Made by a program: the position numbers and the translations under genes
Source: Drosophila persimilis
Taxonomy: Eukaryota > Arthropoda > Insecta > Diptera > Drosophilidae
Assembly (NCBI RefSeq): GCF_003286085.1
Contig: NW_020825289.1
Location: forward strand, 18,688,001 to 18,752,000
DNA: 64,000 nt
Direction of reading: 5' to 3'
Part shown: positions 13,501 to 26,800 of the stretch, piece by piece
Layout: the number at the start of each line of letters is the position of its first letter
Numbering within the stretch: the first letter of the stretch is position 1
Notes under the pieces: model-generated
Told to the model about the DNA's origin: nothing
Database searches by the model: none
What the model saw: only the letters and a program-made list of their open reading frames with translations

Positions 13501-13785
13501 ATGCCACACAAAGAGGTGGAGAATGTGCGCTATCGGGTCTTTTTGTCCAGGCCCAAGTTGGCGAAGCGTGTAAAATTACAGGCTGCACGTTGCTCTGACA
13601 TTTTCAGGCAACGCTTTGTTGCAACAACAGCAGATACACCTTCACTTTCCAATAGTTACGAGAACAATCAGGCAACATTGAGGCAGCTGCGCATGCGCAA
13701 CATGCGACAGAGCCTTGAGGAGCTCTCATGTGCCAGTGACGACGGCTGCATACCCTCTCCCAAAATATTTAGCATAAATAAATAA
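13501..13785 (+). CDS. small basic protein, unknown (candidate single-exon gene)
   Basis: This 94-codon ORF starts at the first ATG after a TATA box and stops at 13783-13785 inside an ATAAATAAATAA stretch that also contains AATAAA, so the ORF has a plausible compact gene structure. The protein is Arg/Lys-rich in its first half and around residues 60-70 (RQLRMRNMRQ), then has a Cys-containing acidic segment (EELSCASDDGC) and a short hydrophobic C-terminus (KIFSINK). There is no signal peptide or membrane segment. I recognise no family. It sits about 1.1 kb upstream of the SLC6 transporter on the same strand, and there is no sign that the two are joined. It could be an orphan gene or a chance ORF. 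Confidence 0.4.
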   Translation: MPHKEVENVRYRVFLSRPKLAKRVKLQAARCSDIFRQRFVATTADTPSLSNSYENNQATLRQLRMRNMRQSLEELSCASDDGCIPSPKIFSINK

Positions 13786-14883
13786 GTAATGATGGGCAGA
13801 TGCCCTAGATTGTTACCTTGTTTGACACCTGTCGTACAAAAGACTTCAATGAACGCATATCTGTTGGATCTTATCTTACAATGACACGAGGCATTTCTTA
13901 TACACACGGAATTATCTCTGGGAATTCCTGTACGGGCATCTGGTGGGATGGGGAAATCTTTCAGCTTCTGGCATACATTTTGATAAGTGACACGACACAC
14001 ATTACTTCGATATCAGTGAACTACAGAAACGGTCTATAAAAACGAGACCATAAACAATTTCCTATTCATTTTTCCTGTTTTACAATGCCAGCAAGACCAA
14101 GTATCTTGTACTGCCGCGACGACTGGTTTTCAATGGAGCTGTAATAACTAATCAGCTTCATATACCAGGTATTATTAGCAATGATTAATCAAATCGAATA
14201 GCACTCGAATCGAATGGCCTTATCGGGAAGTCCGAGGTCTTCAGCGAGCTCTCAGTTTTCCTGCTTTCTCTAGCACTACCATTTGAAGTATTCAAAGCCT
14301 CGCAAACGTTCATATATCGGGAAGGATATTGCCTTAAGTATCTTTGCGATACGATCTTGTCAACAGATGAACGAATATGCACCTAGGCACAGGCATACAA
14401 ATCAATGGGTTGGCATGGACAGAGTCGACATACCAGAGGGCCTTAAGCAAAACGTCAGGCAGACAATGGAGACGAGACCTTTCCCTGAATGGGCCAAGAA
14501 ACTGGTTTCTGGCCACGACGACCCCAGTTGCGGGGTGTCCACGTTGCATTTACCAGTTCGATGCAGTTTTCGCTGACTCAGTGGCGCGGCGGCACCTCTC
14601 CATTGTATTGTTTCTTTACGTGCATTACGTAAGTGTCTAAGTCAGTGGGTCAGTGACTTCCCGAGCCAGTGGAGCTGCGGCTGGCTTGACTATGTCCCAC
14701 TGAACCGGTAATCGCACGGGCCAGCCCACTTGGCACCGCACTTTTTTCCATCAACGGCATAATTGGGAAGTAAGCCGCAAAACTTGACCACCAATCGTGC
14801 TAACCTTAATCTGAAGCCTTGTCAGTCACCTGCGGCTTGTTGAAGGTTAGTGCAACCGCATTTTTGATTGATTTGCAGCTGCC
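13786..14883. other. gap upstream of SLC6 gene; likely 5'UTR splice acceptor at its end
   Basis: No supported coding gene. A TATA-like word (ctataaaaac) lies at 14034-14043. Pyrimidine-rich sequence ending in ttgatttgcag just before 14880 is a good splice acceptor, five bases before the SLC6 start codon, so the transporter probably has a non-coding first exon upstream. A minus-strand frame at 13668-14000 is Cys-rich but lacks an ATG. Confidence 0.4.
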
Positions 14884-17193
14884 ATGGAGAGCAGAAACAA
14901 CAACAACAACAATAATAATGGCTTCGTCAACCAGTCATTCGTTGGCTCACTGAATGCCTCGACCATATCCATACCTGGGGCGTACAAAACGAAAGATCTC
15001 ACAAATGGCAGCAAGCCAGATCCAGTTGCGCCAGCGGCAGGAGCAGGAGCAGGAGCAGGAGCTGCAGACAACCAGCCCGAGGCGGAAGCGGGTGCGGGCC
15101 AGCAGGGGAAACAGCGCGCCAGCTGGAACAATGATATTGAGTTCCTCATGTCCTGCATCGCCCTGAGCGTAGGCCTGGGCAACGTGTGGCGCTTCCCTTT
15201 CACTGCCCTGGAGAACGGCGGTGGCGCCTTTGTCGTTCCATATCTGATTGTGCTCATATTGGTGGGCAAGCCGGTTTACTATATGGAGATGCTGCTGGGA
15301 CAGTTCTCCAGTCGCGGCAGCGTTAAGGTGTACGACTTTTCACCGATTATGAGAGGTGAGTGTGAGTCTAGTGAGACTTCAATTCAACGAAGAACAGAGT
15401 GGAATTATCGCTATCGATGAGCAATTGATCAGATTTAGGGTAATGTGAATTCAATTAACCCACCATCCACCATTTCTGGTAGCAAAATAATCTCTAAGCC
15501 TATCTATCGTTTCAGGCATAGGCTACGGACAGGTGCTGGCCACGGGGATTGTGACCACCTACTATGCCACACTAATGGCTCTCACGCTGCGCTACTTTGT
15601 GGACTCGTTTTACCCCACGCTGCCGTGGAGCTATTGCCGGCCAGAATGGGGTGCGAATTGTCTGGACTCGGGCCCGCAGGAAGCGAGCCTCACCCACGCG
15701 GCTCAGGACGCTGTTCGGACCACCTCGGCGGAGTTTTATTTTACGTGAGTTACCTCTGCCTCTCTGTGCACGAGAGTGACCCTCCTATTCATCATTTTTC
15801 CGGCAGGAATATCATTCTGCGCGAAAAGGCGAGCATCGATGACGGCATTGGCTACCCCAGCTGGAGCCTGGCTTTGGCTCTGGCCATTGCCTGGGTGATT
15901 ATAGCCGGCATCATGTTCAAGGGTGTGAAGAGCTCCGGCAAGGCCTCCTATTTCCTCGCACTCTTCCCCTACGTGGTGATGCTCATATTGCTGGTGCGCG
16001 CCCTCACCCTGCCAGGCGCCTTCGACGGAGTGCTGTACTTCCTGCGGCCGCAGTGGCACAAGCTCCTCGAGGCCCAGGTGTGGTACGCAGCCGTCACGCA
16101 GGTCTTCTTCTCTCTGGCCATTTGCTTTGGCAACATTATTATGTATTCCTCGTATAATCGCTTCGGCCAAAACATTTACAGGTGAGTGCGGACACAGCAA
16201 CAACATCCTGGAACGCAGGGCTTATCATTTCACCTGCAGGGACGCCAACATTGTCACCACCTTGGACACCTTCACGTCGCTGCTGTCGGGTGTCATTATC
16301 TTTGGGATCCTTGGCAACCTGGCCTACGAGAACAACACGACAGACATTGCGAGCGTGGTGAATGGGGGGCCGGGGCTGGCCTTCATCTCGTACCCCGATG
16401 CGATAGCCAAGTTCAAGGTGCTGCCTCAGCTCTTCTCGGTGCTGTTCTTCCTCATGCTCTTTGTGCTCGGCATCGGCAGCAATGTGGGGATGGCCTCCTG
16501 TCTCACTACGGTGATCAAGGATCAGTTTGGCCACATCAAGAACTGGATGATTGTGGTGGCCATTGCCGTAATTGGCTATCTGCTGGGTCTGCTCTACATC
16601 ACACCGGGCGGACAGTTCGTCCTCAACCTGTTGGACTTCTATGGAGCCACGTTCGTGGCTCTGGTGCTGGCCATCTTCGAGCTGGTCGCCATCGGCTGGA
16701 TCTACGGAGTGAAGCGGCTCTGCCGCGATGTGCAGTTCATGCTGGGCATCAAGACCTCCTTGTACTACCGCCTTTGCTGGGGAGTCATCACGCCGCTCTT
16801 AATGTTTACCATTCTCATCTACACGCTGGTTCAATACGAGCCCCTAAAGTACAAGGATTACACCTATCAATCCGGTGTTTACGGTACCTAAGATTACTTT
16901 CTTCACATGCCCTTCCCAGCTAATCGAATCCATTTACAGTCTTTGGCTGGTGCCTGAGCGCCTTCGGCGTGGGCCAAGTGCTGTTTTGGGCCATACCCGC
17001 TGTTCGGCGGCAACCGTCTAATCTCAGCCTCTGGGCCCGCATCCGCAAAGCCTTTGAGCCACTGCCCAACTGGGGACCCGCCGACCCGGGCACCCTCAAG
17101 CGGTATCAGCTGTACGTACAGGAGGGCCAGGCCAGCGCCATGTTCCAGCGCAGCAGTATCTGGCACAAAATCTATGACAATATCTTCGGTTAG
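14884..17193 (+). CDS. SLC6 family sodium-dependent nutrient amino acid transporter (NAAT-like)
   Basis: Five exons read in one frame: 14884-15355, 15516-15744, 15807-16181, 16240-16883 and 16940-17193, all with GT-AG borders, giving 657 aa, a normal SLC6 length. The N-terminus (about 80 residues) is Asn-, Ala- and Gly-rich and cytoplasmic. TM1 carries the family signature [12 protein letters not shown] with the unwound sodium/substrate region. The second extracellular loop has the conserved Cys pair ([13 protein letters not shown]). TM6 to TM8 ([11 protein letters not shown], the D-T-FTSLLSG segment and GIGSNVG) are intact. The protein should be a plasma-membrane symporter driven by sodium or potassium. 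Sequence resembles the insect NAAT branch more than the monoamine or GABA branches; the substrate cannot be told from sequence. The start is the only sensible ATG, with a splice acceptor just before it. No break is seen. Confidence 0.93.
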
Positions 17194-17205
17194 CTTTGAA
17201 TTAGC

Positions 17206-17211
17206 AATAAA
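17206..17211 (+). terminator. poly(A) signal of the SLC6 gene
   Basis: AATAAA lies 13 bases after the stop codon, so the 3'UTR is very short. Confidence 0.7.
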
Positions 17212-17219
17212 ACTATATA

Positions 17220-20200
17220 CCATTTAATGCCGACTGCCGCCGACTCTGTCGCTTTACGAGGCTATGATGTGTGCGTATATGTGTGCTTGGGGCAGGAGTA
17301 GAGCTGCAGCTACAACGCAACCCTTTTATAATAAAAATCAGTCCCAGTCCCAGCTTAAGTGCCAAATGAAATCGCAGTTGGTAGTTGGCCTCAGGCTATC
17401 ATAACACCAACAGAGATGGCAACGTGACAGGAATGAGAAATCTATTTTATATGGGTCAAAAGGTTACCAAAATCATAGACCTATCAAAGGCTAATACTCC
17501 AATGAATCCCCAAAGTGAATATCCATCAAATATCGGTTATTCACTTTGGTCGCAACCATGAATATGCCATTGTACCACTGCTAAAGCAGCCTTCGCATCT
17601 CTATCCTGCAGCTGGCAACTGCCAGAACTATAAAAGATAAAAGACAAGAAAATTGCAGCCGGAGGGGCTGTTGCTGTTGCTGTTGCTGTTGCCTCGTACT
17701 CCAGCCGTACTCCACACACTCCCGGTCGGGCTCTGGCTCTGTCTCTGGCTCTGGCTCGTGTGCACTGATTATGCCATAAAGGGTAAAAAGTTGTGATTTT
17801 ATGATTGAAAGAAAAAGTTCCACATTCCGGGAAATGTGAATGTGTCTCCTGTGGGTGCGTGCTGTACAACACTTCCGCGTAACAGCGGGCGCAAAGTATT
17901 AAAGTAATTTGTATCAAGGAAACAACGGCTTTTGGCAGGAGAAGGACCGAGCGCCTGCTGTGCAGATAAGCAGATATGGCAGCCGGTCTTTCAAGTTAAC
18001 AAACGATACAGAGTGCTCTCCCCGAATACAGACCCCAGACGAAGGATATAACCAATAAATCAAGTAGATATTTGGGGCGAATCGTTCGTCATTGGCCTGC
18101 AAGCCGACACACCTGAAAGCAGTTCTATTTTTGGGTCCTTGGCGTCTTCGTCGTCGTCTTCCAACGCCACAGGAGCCGTCACCTGCACAGATGTCAGCTT
18201 AATGAAGATGGCAGCCCTTAATGGGATGGATGTGGCCTGTTTTGGTCTGTTCTCTTCTGTTCTGTTCTGTTCTGTTCTGTTCTGTAAGCAGCATGGGTGC
18301 GTAATTGCACTGATAAAAGGCATTTCAAACAGAACAGACACTCGCTCTCTCTGTCGTGAGCACAGCAGCGCGTATGCGCAACGCCCGTGCGAAAAGGCAA
18401 TGCATTTCGAGTTATTTGTCAAGCCATTGTGCCATGTTAATGCGTTTTTAATGGCGAAACTTGGACATCCACACACAGCAGACAGGCGAAGCATCAGTGA
18501 GCTCTTTGAGCTGTCCGCTGAAGTGGTCGCTTGAGTGCCTGCCTGCCTGGCTGTCTGCCTCCCCGTTCCTCAGCCCGTGTCCGCTTTCGGTATCAGCTTA
18601 ATTTCATTGTTTTCCAGCGCAAGTCAAACATAATGGAACATTATGGCCGCGTCAACAGCACGTATGGTTAATTGATATACACAGCCATCGATCCGAAACG
18701 GAACGAGTCCCGCCACGACCATTATTGAATTTAATTTCAATTCATTTGTCCGAAAGAGTCCGTGATTTGGCACTGAGCGAATCGGGAATGAAATTAAAAG
18801 CCATAATTTCCACAGTTTCACAAATATCATTGATTGCGTAACCCTGGTGGCTCTGGTGCCAGATATTTATTTATTATAGACTGATAAATATTTAAATAAT
18901 GTGCAAAATATATGACTGCAAAGGGAAACCAAAAACATTTCTTTTGATTCCTTATCAAAATCGTACGTTTCCCATTTTATAAAATATTTAAATTGATTGA
19001 AAACCTTTGTAGGAAAGAGACAGTCTCTTTTCCTGCTCCCTTTGCGGGGTATTGGCACCATTGACCCTTGATAAATAATAAATAAATAATAAATAATTAA
19101 TCAATAAAGGCTTGTTCAGTATCCATTAGCCATTAGGGTCCGGGAAAGTGGCCTCTTGAACGTGATTGTTGTGTCAAAGATGCATTTTTAATGGAATTAA
19201 TCATTGAGTATGAAGGTATTTATTGCGGTAAAATAACTTGTTGAGAGCTCTCATCGGGATTACGAAAAGAACAAGCTTTAAACGTTGGACTCAGTATATT
19301 TAAATATATATTTAAGAATCGTCTGGGAGTCCCCACTTTCGGTAAAACCCCGTCCATGCTGGTTTATTATAATTTACGTTTAATATTGAATGGATGCGAT
19401 GATTTATGGCCACGTAATAGCAACGGAAAATCATAGAAAACAGTTTACTGAAGAGGAGGAATCACGACAGAGCCAGAGCCAGAGCACGAGCAAGCCCGAA
19501 AGGACGGGAATATAAATCAGACGTCGAGGCAAACAGAAAATGACAGCACAGGTACACACCGTTTACCTTTAACGCACATTTCCCCAAAGTAATCAACACA
19601 GTGGCCGCAGACAAAGCAACCGATCCGGGAAGAGACGGAATGGGGCAGGGTCGGCACAGGGCCGGACCCAGGCAGGAGACGACAGGAGATAGGATCCGGC
19701 AGTCGGCAGTCGGTAGTGGGTAGTCGGCACTTGGCGGATGTGGGCCATTTGGACGCCTGCGGCTTCCCCTCAACGGGTGGGAGCCGTGCCAGGGGTCGTC
19801 CATGTGGCTGCTACTTAGGCACACATTAACTTTTGGCCTTTTGTTGGCCCCGGTCCCTTTGTCTGGAGGGCCCTATTCTTATCTTAAGGCAATGACTTGA
19901 CTAGACACAGCTGCTATTATTTCGCTTTGTTTATTCTTGGGGCGCGGGGTCGCCTAAATTTTAAATTATTTAAATAAATTAGACCGCATTCTTCTGCTGT
20001 CCGAACAGATTGCCCGCAATTTAGCATGAATGGCATTTAGGTGGATTTTTTTTTGAGCCACTCGTCGAATGTCTGCCACGGGATGCATCCTGGGGCAGGT
20101 GGCAAGTGGCAGCCGCAGATCCTTCTCGCCTCAGACTGAAGGCTGTAAAAATTTACAGCCAAAGTTTACAGCCCACAAATGTGCACCGAGTGCCCCGAAT

Positions 20201-23200
20201 TCCCCGAACTTGTATCTAGCACGGAAATGGGGGCCTAAATGCCACCTTGAATTGTTCTGGAAGCCAACTTAAGCGAGTCTTAGCTAACTCTAATCGCCCT
20301 GCAATTGTCAAACATTTACATATAAATTGGGGAATAAAAAAATAAAAATAAAAAGGTGGGAAGCATACACGTGGCCACTGCTACACTCAGAGAAAAGTGG
20401 CATAGTAAAAAGAAACAACAATATTAAAATAAATAATATTTCTTTTTTTTAAATAAAAGCATGGGGAAATGAAACAGAATTCACTTTGATTCAAAAATAA
20501 ATGTAGCTATTAAAAACACTTTAACATAAATATAATATATTGAATTTTTAGGAAATAAATTTAATCGAAATTTAAATATGTAGTTTAGATATGAAATTTG
20601 TATGATGATCAAATATACATTATTGGCAGGGGGTATACATGTATTCTTAAATCTAAATGTAAATTTTAAAATTTAAACGTTTTATTTGCTTTTTGTAGAG
20701 CTGTAAATATTATAGCTATAAGTATTATGGTTTTTTAATTGATGTAAAAGCGAAGCTCAAACTTCAGCTCAATTTTTGTTCTTAATGATGGCTAATTAAT
20801 TATATCAGTATTTCAGGGGACAACAAGTTGAAGCCATCACTCGCTATGAATCGAAGCGGAAAAGTTATGAGCCGGAGAGACGTTTCAGAGACAGACATTC
20901 CATCAAACGTTGCCTTGACGAGGGACAGACTGTATCGTGTAGCTGAACAGTTTGTTATGTCGATGGTCGAGTCGACGATTCGAAGCCTGGATGTGATGTC
21001 AACTCATGTATTCCTTCGGCACCCCTCGTATTCGAGTGTGTTTGTAGGTACATAGTTTTTGGCCTGCCGTTTTGTGTGTGTTTCATATTTATGGCAGTCT
21101 GTCAATGGCAGCACCAGCGAAAGCAAGCAAATAATACGACATACAATGAGCAAGTACTATACCTCCATACGTATATATGTATATGGATAGATATTCTCGG
21201 GTACATATGCACATGTCTGTACTATATATATGTATATTCGAACTGTTTTTATTGCTGCTTGGAGTGGGCCATGGCTCTTCAGACATCGATTGGCCATTTG
21301 AAGTGGAATGTCTTTCTCCGTGAACTGCCGATTTTATTAGCTGTTTATAGTGCCAATTAAAGCATACAAAATTAAACATCATATCGGATATCGGAGGCCA
21401 TAAGGAGGCAGTCGGTTATCGCGTGTTCTTCATTGCATACTTTGACGGGCAGCAACTTTCTGCTAGGAATTGGTTTGAATTTATTTATTTGTTTTTGCTG
21501 GATTTTTCGGCTTGTTGTTTGCCATTTTCCTGCTTTTAAGTTATTTATAATTATTTATTTCGGCCAACCCCTGCTCGAAGAGAGACACAGAAGGGAGAGA
21601 CAGGCAAATGACAAAAACCTTGACAACTTTGCAGTTTTACCAAAGTTTTATGATAAGTTTTTCATCAGAAGACGTAAGGCATGTCGTGCCAAGAAACCAA
21701 ATAGACATTAGGACAACCGAAGGGTGTGGGGGTAGCAGGCGGAACAGGGACAGGGACAGAGACAGGGGCAGCCAAGCGTTGCAAAAACTGACATCACAAT
21801 GGTTGACTGTCATCCCATTCTGCACTATGGGTCAAAATATACCACCAACTGGCACGCCACACTCAGCTCATATCCCAGGAATACAATACCTACAGATGGG
21901 ATGGGAAGCCTGCCGATTTCCATTAGACGACTGTACAAATTGGTCATTTGTTTTAACATTCCTTTGGGAGAAAGGGCCTGTGGATAGGGCCTTAACCACC
22001 TTAAAGGCACCATTTCAAGAACAAAATCAGATGCCATTGGTTACGCACCAGAAAGAAGAATGAGAAGAGAATTTAATTACATTTATGGCTCTCTATAATT
22101 AAAAGCAAACATATGTACGTATGAATGTGTATATGTATTTGCTTTTAAAATGCAATGCGCCCACAGTGCCAGTGTGAGTGCCAGTGCCGCTTTGACGTGC
22201 CATCTGGTGCGGCGGAGACGAGTGAAATGCCTGTGAAAGGCAGAGCAGACGCAGTGAAAAGAAATGTCTCCGGATGTCGTCAACGCAACAACGACGACGA
22301 AGGCACGGAAAAATTGTGAAAGCCGCAGATGTCAGGAGCACGGAAACCGAACGAACCCACAGTTACTAGCCACACATACTAGCTGAAGTTCATGAACACG
22401 TGTAGTTGGGTGTCTTGGAAGCGCAATAAGTCAGCAACAGCCCAGGGAAACTTTAACTCGAGGCAGGGCGATAATTGGAAGTCGCAAGTCAAATTACTGA
22501 TTTAAAATTACCGACATAAGCGTGTTGGCCCTAGGCTGGCATTCAGATACTGGTTTTCGTTTACTTAATTTGATTTTAAGCAAATGGCCAGCGGCTCTGG
22601 CACAGCTCTGGATTGGCCCAGTAACCCTTTTGAGATGGGAACTACTTCCAAGTTTGCCACATGCCGTCTCAAATCTCCTTCCATCTAAATGGCCCAACTT
22701 CCAAGTCAAGTGGAGTTCGGGGCAAATTTATCTTTCGTAAATTCTGCTCGTAAACTGCTATGAAAATTCTGCTGCACAGCCCAGAGCCAGACAGCCAGAG
22801 AGACGGATCTGTGTGCCCCGGTTCTTTGGCCTGGTTATAGACAGGCAACAAGCAAAATATTTCATGACCCCTTCGGGGGGGTCTTTGGCATAATTTCTAG
22901 GACATTACACCGCCTGGCTGGTGGGGCCCTGACTGCCGTCACGAGTCAAAAAGTTGGGAACAATCAACATTAACATTCATGCGTGCATCAAGCCGGAAGT
23001 GCCTATAAGATCTAACCGCAATGTTCTCTCCATGTCCCCATGTCGTATAAGTAATGCTCTGTGAACCCATAGCTCCCTAGACCTCTTCCAACCACATCAT
23101 TGTATTGTGAGGACGGCCCTCGGGTTCAGGTAAGTGTCCCTCTGTCAGCAGTTAAATTTTCGTCTATCAACACACAATCCATCATCGGGTGCGGGTAGAC

Positions 23201-23571
23201 AGAACATCGTTTTTTTTTCCTCGTACTTCAGCTTCTTTTTTGTTCATCCGCTCGGAAATGTCAATACAAACTGGGGTCTGTCCTAATTATGTGAGCAGTT
23301 TTTTTGTTTTCCCTCGAAAAAATATACCGCAATTTATTTGTTTAAGCGAGGGCATGCCACTGACCCCGTTGACAGCCACATTTAGATGGCTTTCTGCCAT
23401 CGAATTACAGCGAAGCGATGCGATGTTCGGGTGCGGGTGAATTATCTGAGAAATTGATTGATGGCGGTTGCCACATCGGATGAAATATAGACGCAGACAC
23501 CTGGCAACGGAAATCAAAAGAATCATTTACTTAAGCCGCTCCTTCTTTCTACCTCTATTTTTATCTCTCAG
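17220..23571. other. large non-coding stretch
   Basis: I find no gene that I can support. It holds a (TGTTC)n run at 18246-18285, CAG-type repeats at 17666-17692, an ATAAATA run at 19070-19100 and an AT-rich insertion-like block at about 20385-20815. Frames of up to 151 codons (for example 21608-22063) have no recognisable motif or gene structure. A good splice donor (ggttcag followed by gtaagt, 23129) could end a 5'UTR exon of the small gene at 23574. Confidence 0.45.
18246..18285 (+). repeat. (TGTTC)n pentanucleotide microsatellite
   Basis: Consecutive tctgt/tgttc units, about seven copies with one interruption. Confidence 0.85.
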
Positions 23572-23573
23572 GC

Positions 23574-23803
23574 ATGCCAGAGCTTGACAGCACAGGGAAG
23601 TCATCGGGGAATACTACTCAAGAGCCAAAGCCAAAATATATATATTCCAGGTATCAATGTCAGAAAATGAGAAGGTTTTCTTAACGATTGCTAAATTAAC
23701 AGGCACTCTATCATTGTTTTTCAGACGAGACTTACCAGAGATGTTCGCATATTGTTCGCTTGAAGGCCTATCGAAATTTCTCAAAAGTATTCAGAATGTA
23801 TAA
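23574..23803 (+). CDS. tiny two-exon gene, 51-aa protein of unknown function
   Basis: Everything expected of a compact fly gene is present. A splice acceptor (tttttatctctcag) ends two bases before the ATG. Exon 23574-23650 codes 25 residues plus two bases. A 74-bp intron (23651-23724) starts gtatca and ends attgtttttcag. The second coding part (23725-23803) finishes at TAA, with AATAAA at 23811. The 51-aa product has a hydrophilic Ser/Thr/Lys-rich first half (MPELDSTGKSSG...) and an amphipathic second half (LPEMFAYCSLEGLSKFLKS) that may form a helix. No signal peptide or known motif. A donor at 23129 may belong to an upstream non-coding exon. Reading the second exon in another frame gives a longer ORF, but that frame would ignore the poly(A) signal. 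I do not recognise the protein. Coding is inferred from structure, not homology. Confidence 0.5.
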
Positions 23804-23810
23804 GCTATCC

Positions 23811-23816
23811 AATAAA
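23811..23816 (+). terminator. poly(A) signal of the 51-aa gene
   Basis: AATAAA begins eight bases after the stop codon of the small gene. Confidence 0.45.
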
Positions 23817-23819
23817 AGT

Positions 23820-26800
23820 TCAACAAATTATAAGATGCCCCGACAAATACCCTTACAAACGAGCCAGCCACAGCTTCTGTTTGAGAACGATACATCAACA
23901 TTTAAATTAAATGAAAACAATGTTTTTCCATCCGATTGCAAATCTGCAAGGATAACTCTTCGAATGGCAGAGGCAAATGCGGAAGGCCCAAGGATAAACA
24001 AACAGCAGAAGGAGACGGGCGTGTGGCTATGGGTGGGGTTTGCCTATCTCAAGGACTGAGAGCAAACAAACAAAGGAATAGGCCTGGAGATGGAGATGGG
24101 GGAAACAACCGCAGAAACAATTTATTATTTGGTGATTCCCCTTCCAGGAAGGTGGAGAGGGAAGTGGCAATATGCAAGTTTGCTTTTACGAACTTGAATA
24201 AATAATGAAATCGGTGAGCAAGTGGTCCAAGATGGCACAAGTTAGGACTTACTTGGCCAGGCTCTGGCTTTCTCTGGCCAAATGGCCGCAATATTGACTG
24301 GAGTCGAGCCAGCACAAACAATTTTATATACTCGTAGACTGGCTGTCACTCTGCCCAGAGATGGTCCAGAGATGGCCCAAAGATCGACCACGAAAAGCGA
24401 ACGAAGGGGTGTGAATGTTCGCCCTCTGTCTTTTCGGACACTCTTTCGTCATCTCAGCCAACAAGGGGTTGCTGAAGCTAAGGTTAAGCTCCAATGTCTG
24501 CCACTGCGTGTACAATTTCTCAATCATCTTTGTGCACTGGCCAGCGGGCCAAATCCGACTGCAGCCCAGCAACGTCAATCCCTATTAGAACCTTTAACCA
24601 TCGACCTTTTTTTCGCCCCTGAACTTGATAAAATATGAAAAACCTCACCGAAAATGGAGAGGGCGGGGCGGGGCCGGGGCCGGGGCCGCGTGGAAATTCA
24701 TGCAGCAACACCAGAACAGAAGCTCAAGCCACTTGGCCTTTGGGAGTTTATGGAAGAGCTTAGCAAACAAAATTATATTCAATTTCCTTTAATGGCCAAC
24801 ATAAAATAGCAGTCAGCAAAAGTAAAGCCGGCCAAAAGCCGCCAGAAAAAAAGTAGGCGTTGCGCCGCGAACTTTCCCAAGGAGCAAATCAGGGCACGAG
24901 AAGTTTTTCCCACTCACCATCGTCGTATCCCAACAGTCTCCTCTTCGCAGCCTGCCATTTGCTTTTTGTTAGGTAAGCAACTTGTTTGAAGCACTGCCAC
25001 TGCTAGTACTTCACAATGGATTATGTTTGGATGTATGTTTATCACCAGATATGAATATTCCATATTGGAGTAGCAGCAGCAGGCGCTGCCAGACGGTATA
25101 GGCTGTATACGTGGAAACCGATTAAGTATACGACATGGTGTGCAGTCCATTCAAGCATTCCATTCGTAAGTGTCCCTCTCGAAGCGGTAGCTGAGTAATA
25201 AATTAACATACACTCATATTTCACTTGTCCGGCAGTGTGCCAGGCAATTTGTTGAAGATGATTATTGTTAATCGACACATGATCAAAATTATGCACACTC
25301 CACGTTTCAGGGAGGAAAATCTGAGGACCCGAGCTGGCCAGAGTTGGATGTATTTGCATAAGTATTTGTCGGCTACGGATTGAACCCTTAGCGAAAGGAT
25401 AAGCTTGAGCAATAATATATCACGTTCTTTCTGAGCTAAATCAATCGCAAGACGTGAATCATGATGAAAAGGAAATTCCGCAAAACTTTGACAACAAGAA
25501 GCGAAGACTTTTTAAAATGTAATTTTTAAATCATCTTTCAATGCCGTTTCTTTATCGATTGAATGGGTTAGCTAGCCACGTTTATGGCATTCCAATAAAT
25601 TCATTCCCTTGCCAAAATCATTTTATTTTAGGTTGCTGATGAAGGTGTGGAATGCTTTAAGTATCTCTCCTCCCAAGTCCTCCCTTTAGTCCAAGTCCCA
25701 AGCTGTTAAGCTTCGTGTAGGAGACAACCTAATCCCACAGATAGAGTCAACAAAAGGAGATGTTTACTATTAGGTTTATCGGCAGCCAAATAGGCGAATT
25801 TAATGCGGCTCGTCCATCGTTTTATGGTCGATTTCAGGCTTCAAGCCAAGTCTGAAGTTAGTGCAGACAAGCCCAACGGTTAATACATCAAATTCCAGCG
25901 TCTTGACAGCGAGCGTTCCAGTTCTTTTCTCTGGTGCCTTTTGTGTGCCGAAGATAGCGACACTTGTCAGAGGAAGCCTCAGCCACAGCCACAGCCAGGC
26001 ACAATTCGATTGACATCAAATGAATTGTGAAATTAAACAGACTTGCACAATGACAGCCGCAGAAAGGAAGCCGGGGAAGTCTGAAAAGGATTCCACAAAT
26101 TGCTTAGAGATTTCTCTTGAATAAACTGTACGGAGAGTGGAGTGGAGTGGCAGGTGGAGCGGGCCAATCAGCTGCCAGTTTCCTGGCAATAAAGATGTGT
26201 CGCCGCTTAAAAGTCAACTGTGACAACTATGAAAACGGTCGCACGGTATGTGTTCCATTCATGTGGCCACTTAGCGATGATCATCGCATGTTTGCTTAAC
26301 CACCGCATTGTTCCCCTTCTACACACTTACCGTATGCGAATCACAAAAGCCAGATCCAGATCCAGATTCGGGCCGAGCCGAGCCCCATTGAGCAATTAGC
26401 GAGATTTGGAGCATTTATGCATAAAAGGAGATTTTCCGATTGCATAGAAATAGAAAGCGATTCACGCGCGGGCTTTAATCAAAAAGGATTTCAATCACAC
26501 ACACACACAGTAACAGATGCACCGCCAGCAAATATCAATCAACAATGCGCCGCCTAGAAGCATGCAACAATTTCTATTTTCCTGCTCTTTGTGCAGCCAA
26601 CGCGTCGTATGAGCAATCAATTTGCATCGAGTTCACTCTACAATAATGTTCAGCACGCGTTGCTTCAATTATTCAGAAGACCGTTGGGATTGAATTGGAT
26701 TGGATTCGGATTGTAGCCGACAAGATTCGTCGATATTTATCCCAGTTCACTGCTGAGGGAGCCGACAGAAGCGTCCGGTTTGAGGCCCGAAATCGCACTG

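Noticed and set aside
13668-14000. Cys-rich minus-strand frame (VTYQNVCQKLKDF..)
   Set aside because: Looks somewhat like a small secreted protein, but it has no ATG, overlaps the 13501 ORF on the other strand, and no signal peptide or exon could be attached.
21608-22063. 151-codon plus-strand frame
   Set aside because: Includes a simple Arg-Asp repeat and no recognisable domain; no gene signals.
23760-24059. 99-codon plus-strand frame over the last exon of the small gene
   Set aside because: It starts at a non-ATG codon, lacks an upstream ATG in frame, and would run through the AATAAA at 23811; the 51-codon reading fits the splice sites and poly(A) signal better.
24914-25150. 78-codon minus-strand frame ending at a GTGAGT donor
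   Set aside because: The donor is attractive, but no following exon or family match could be found.
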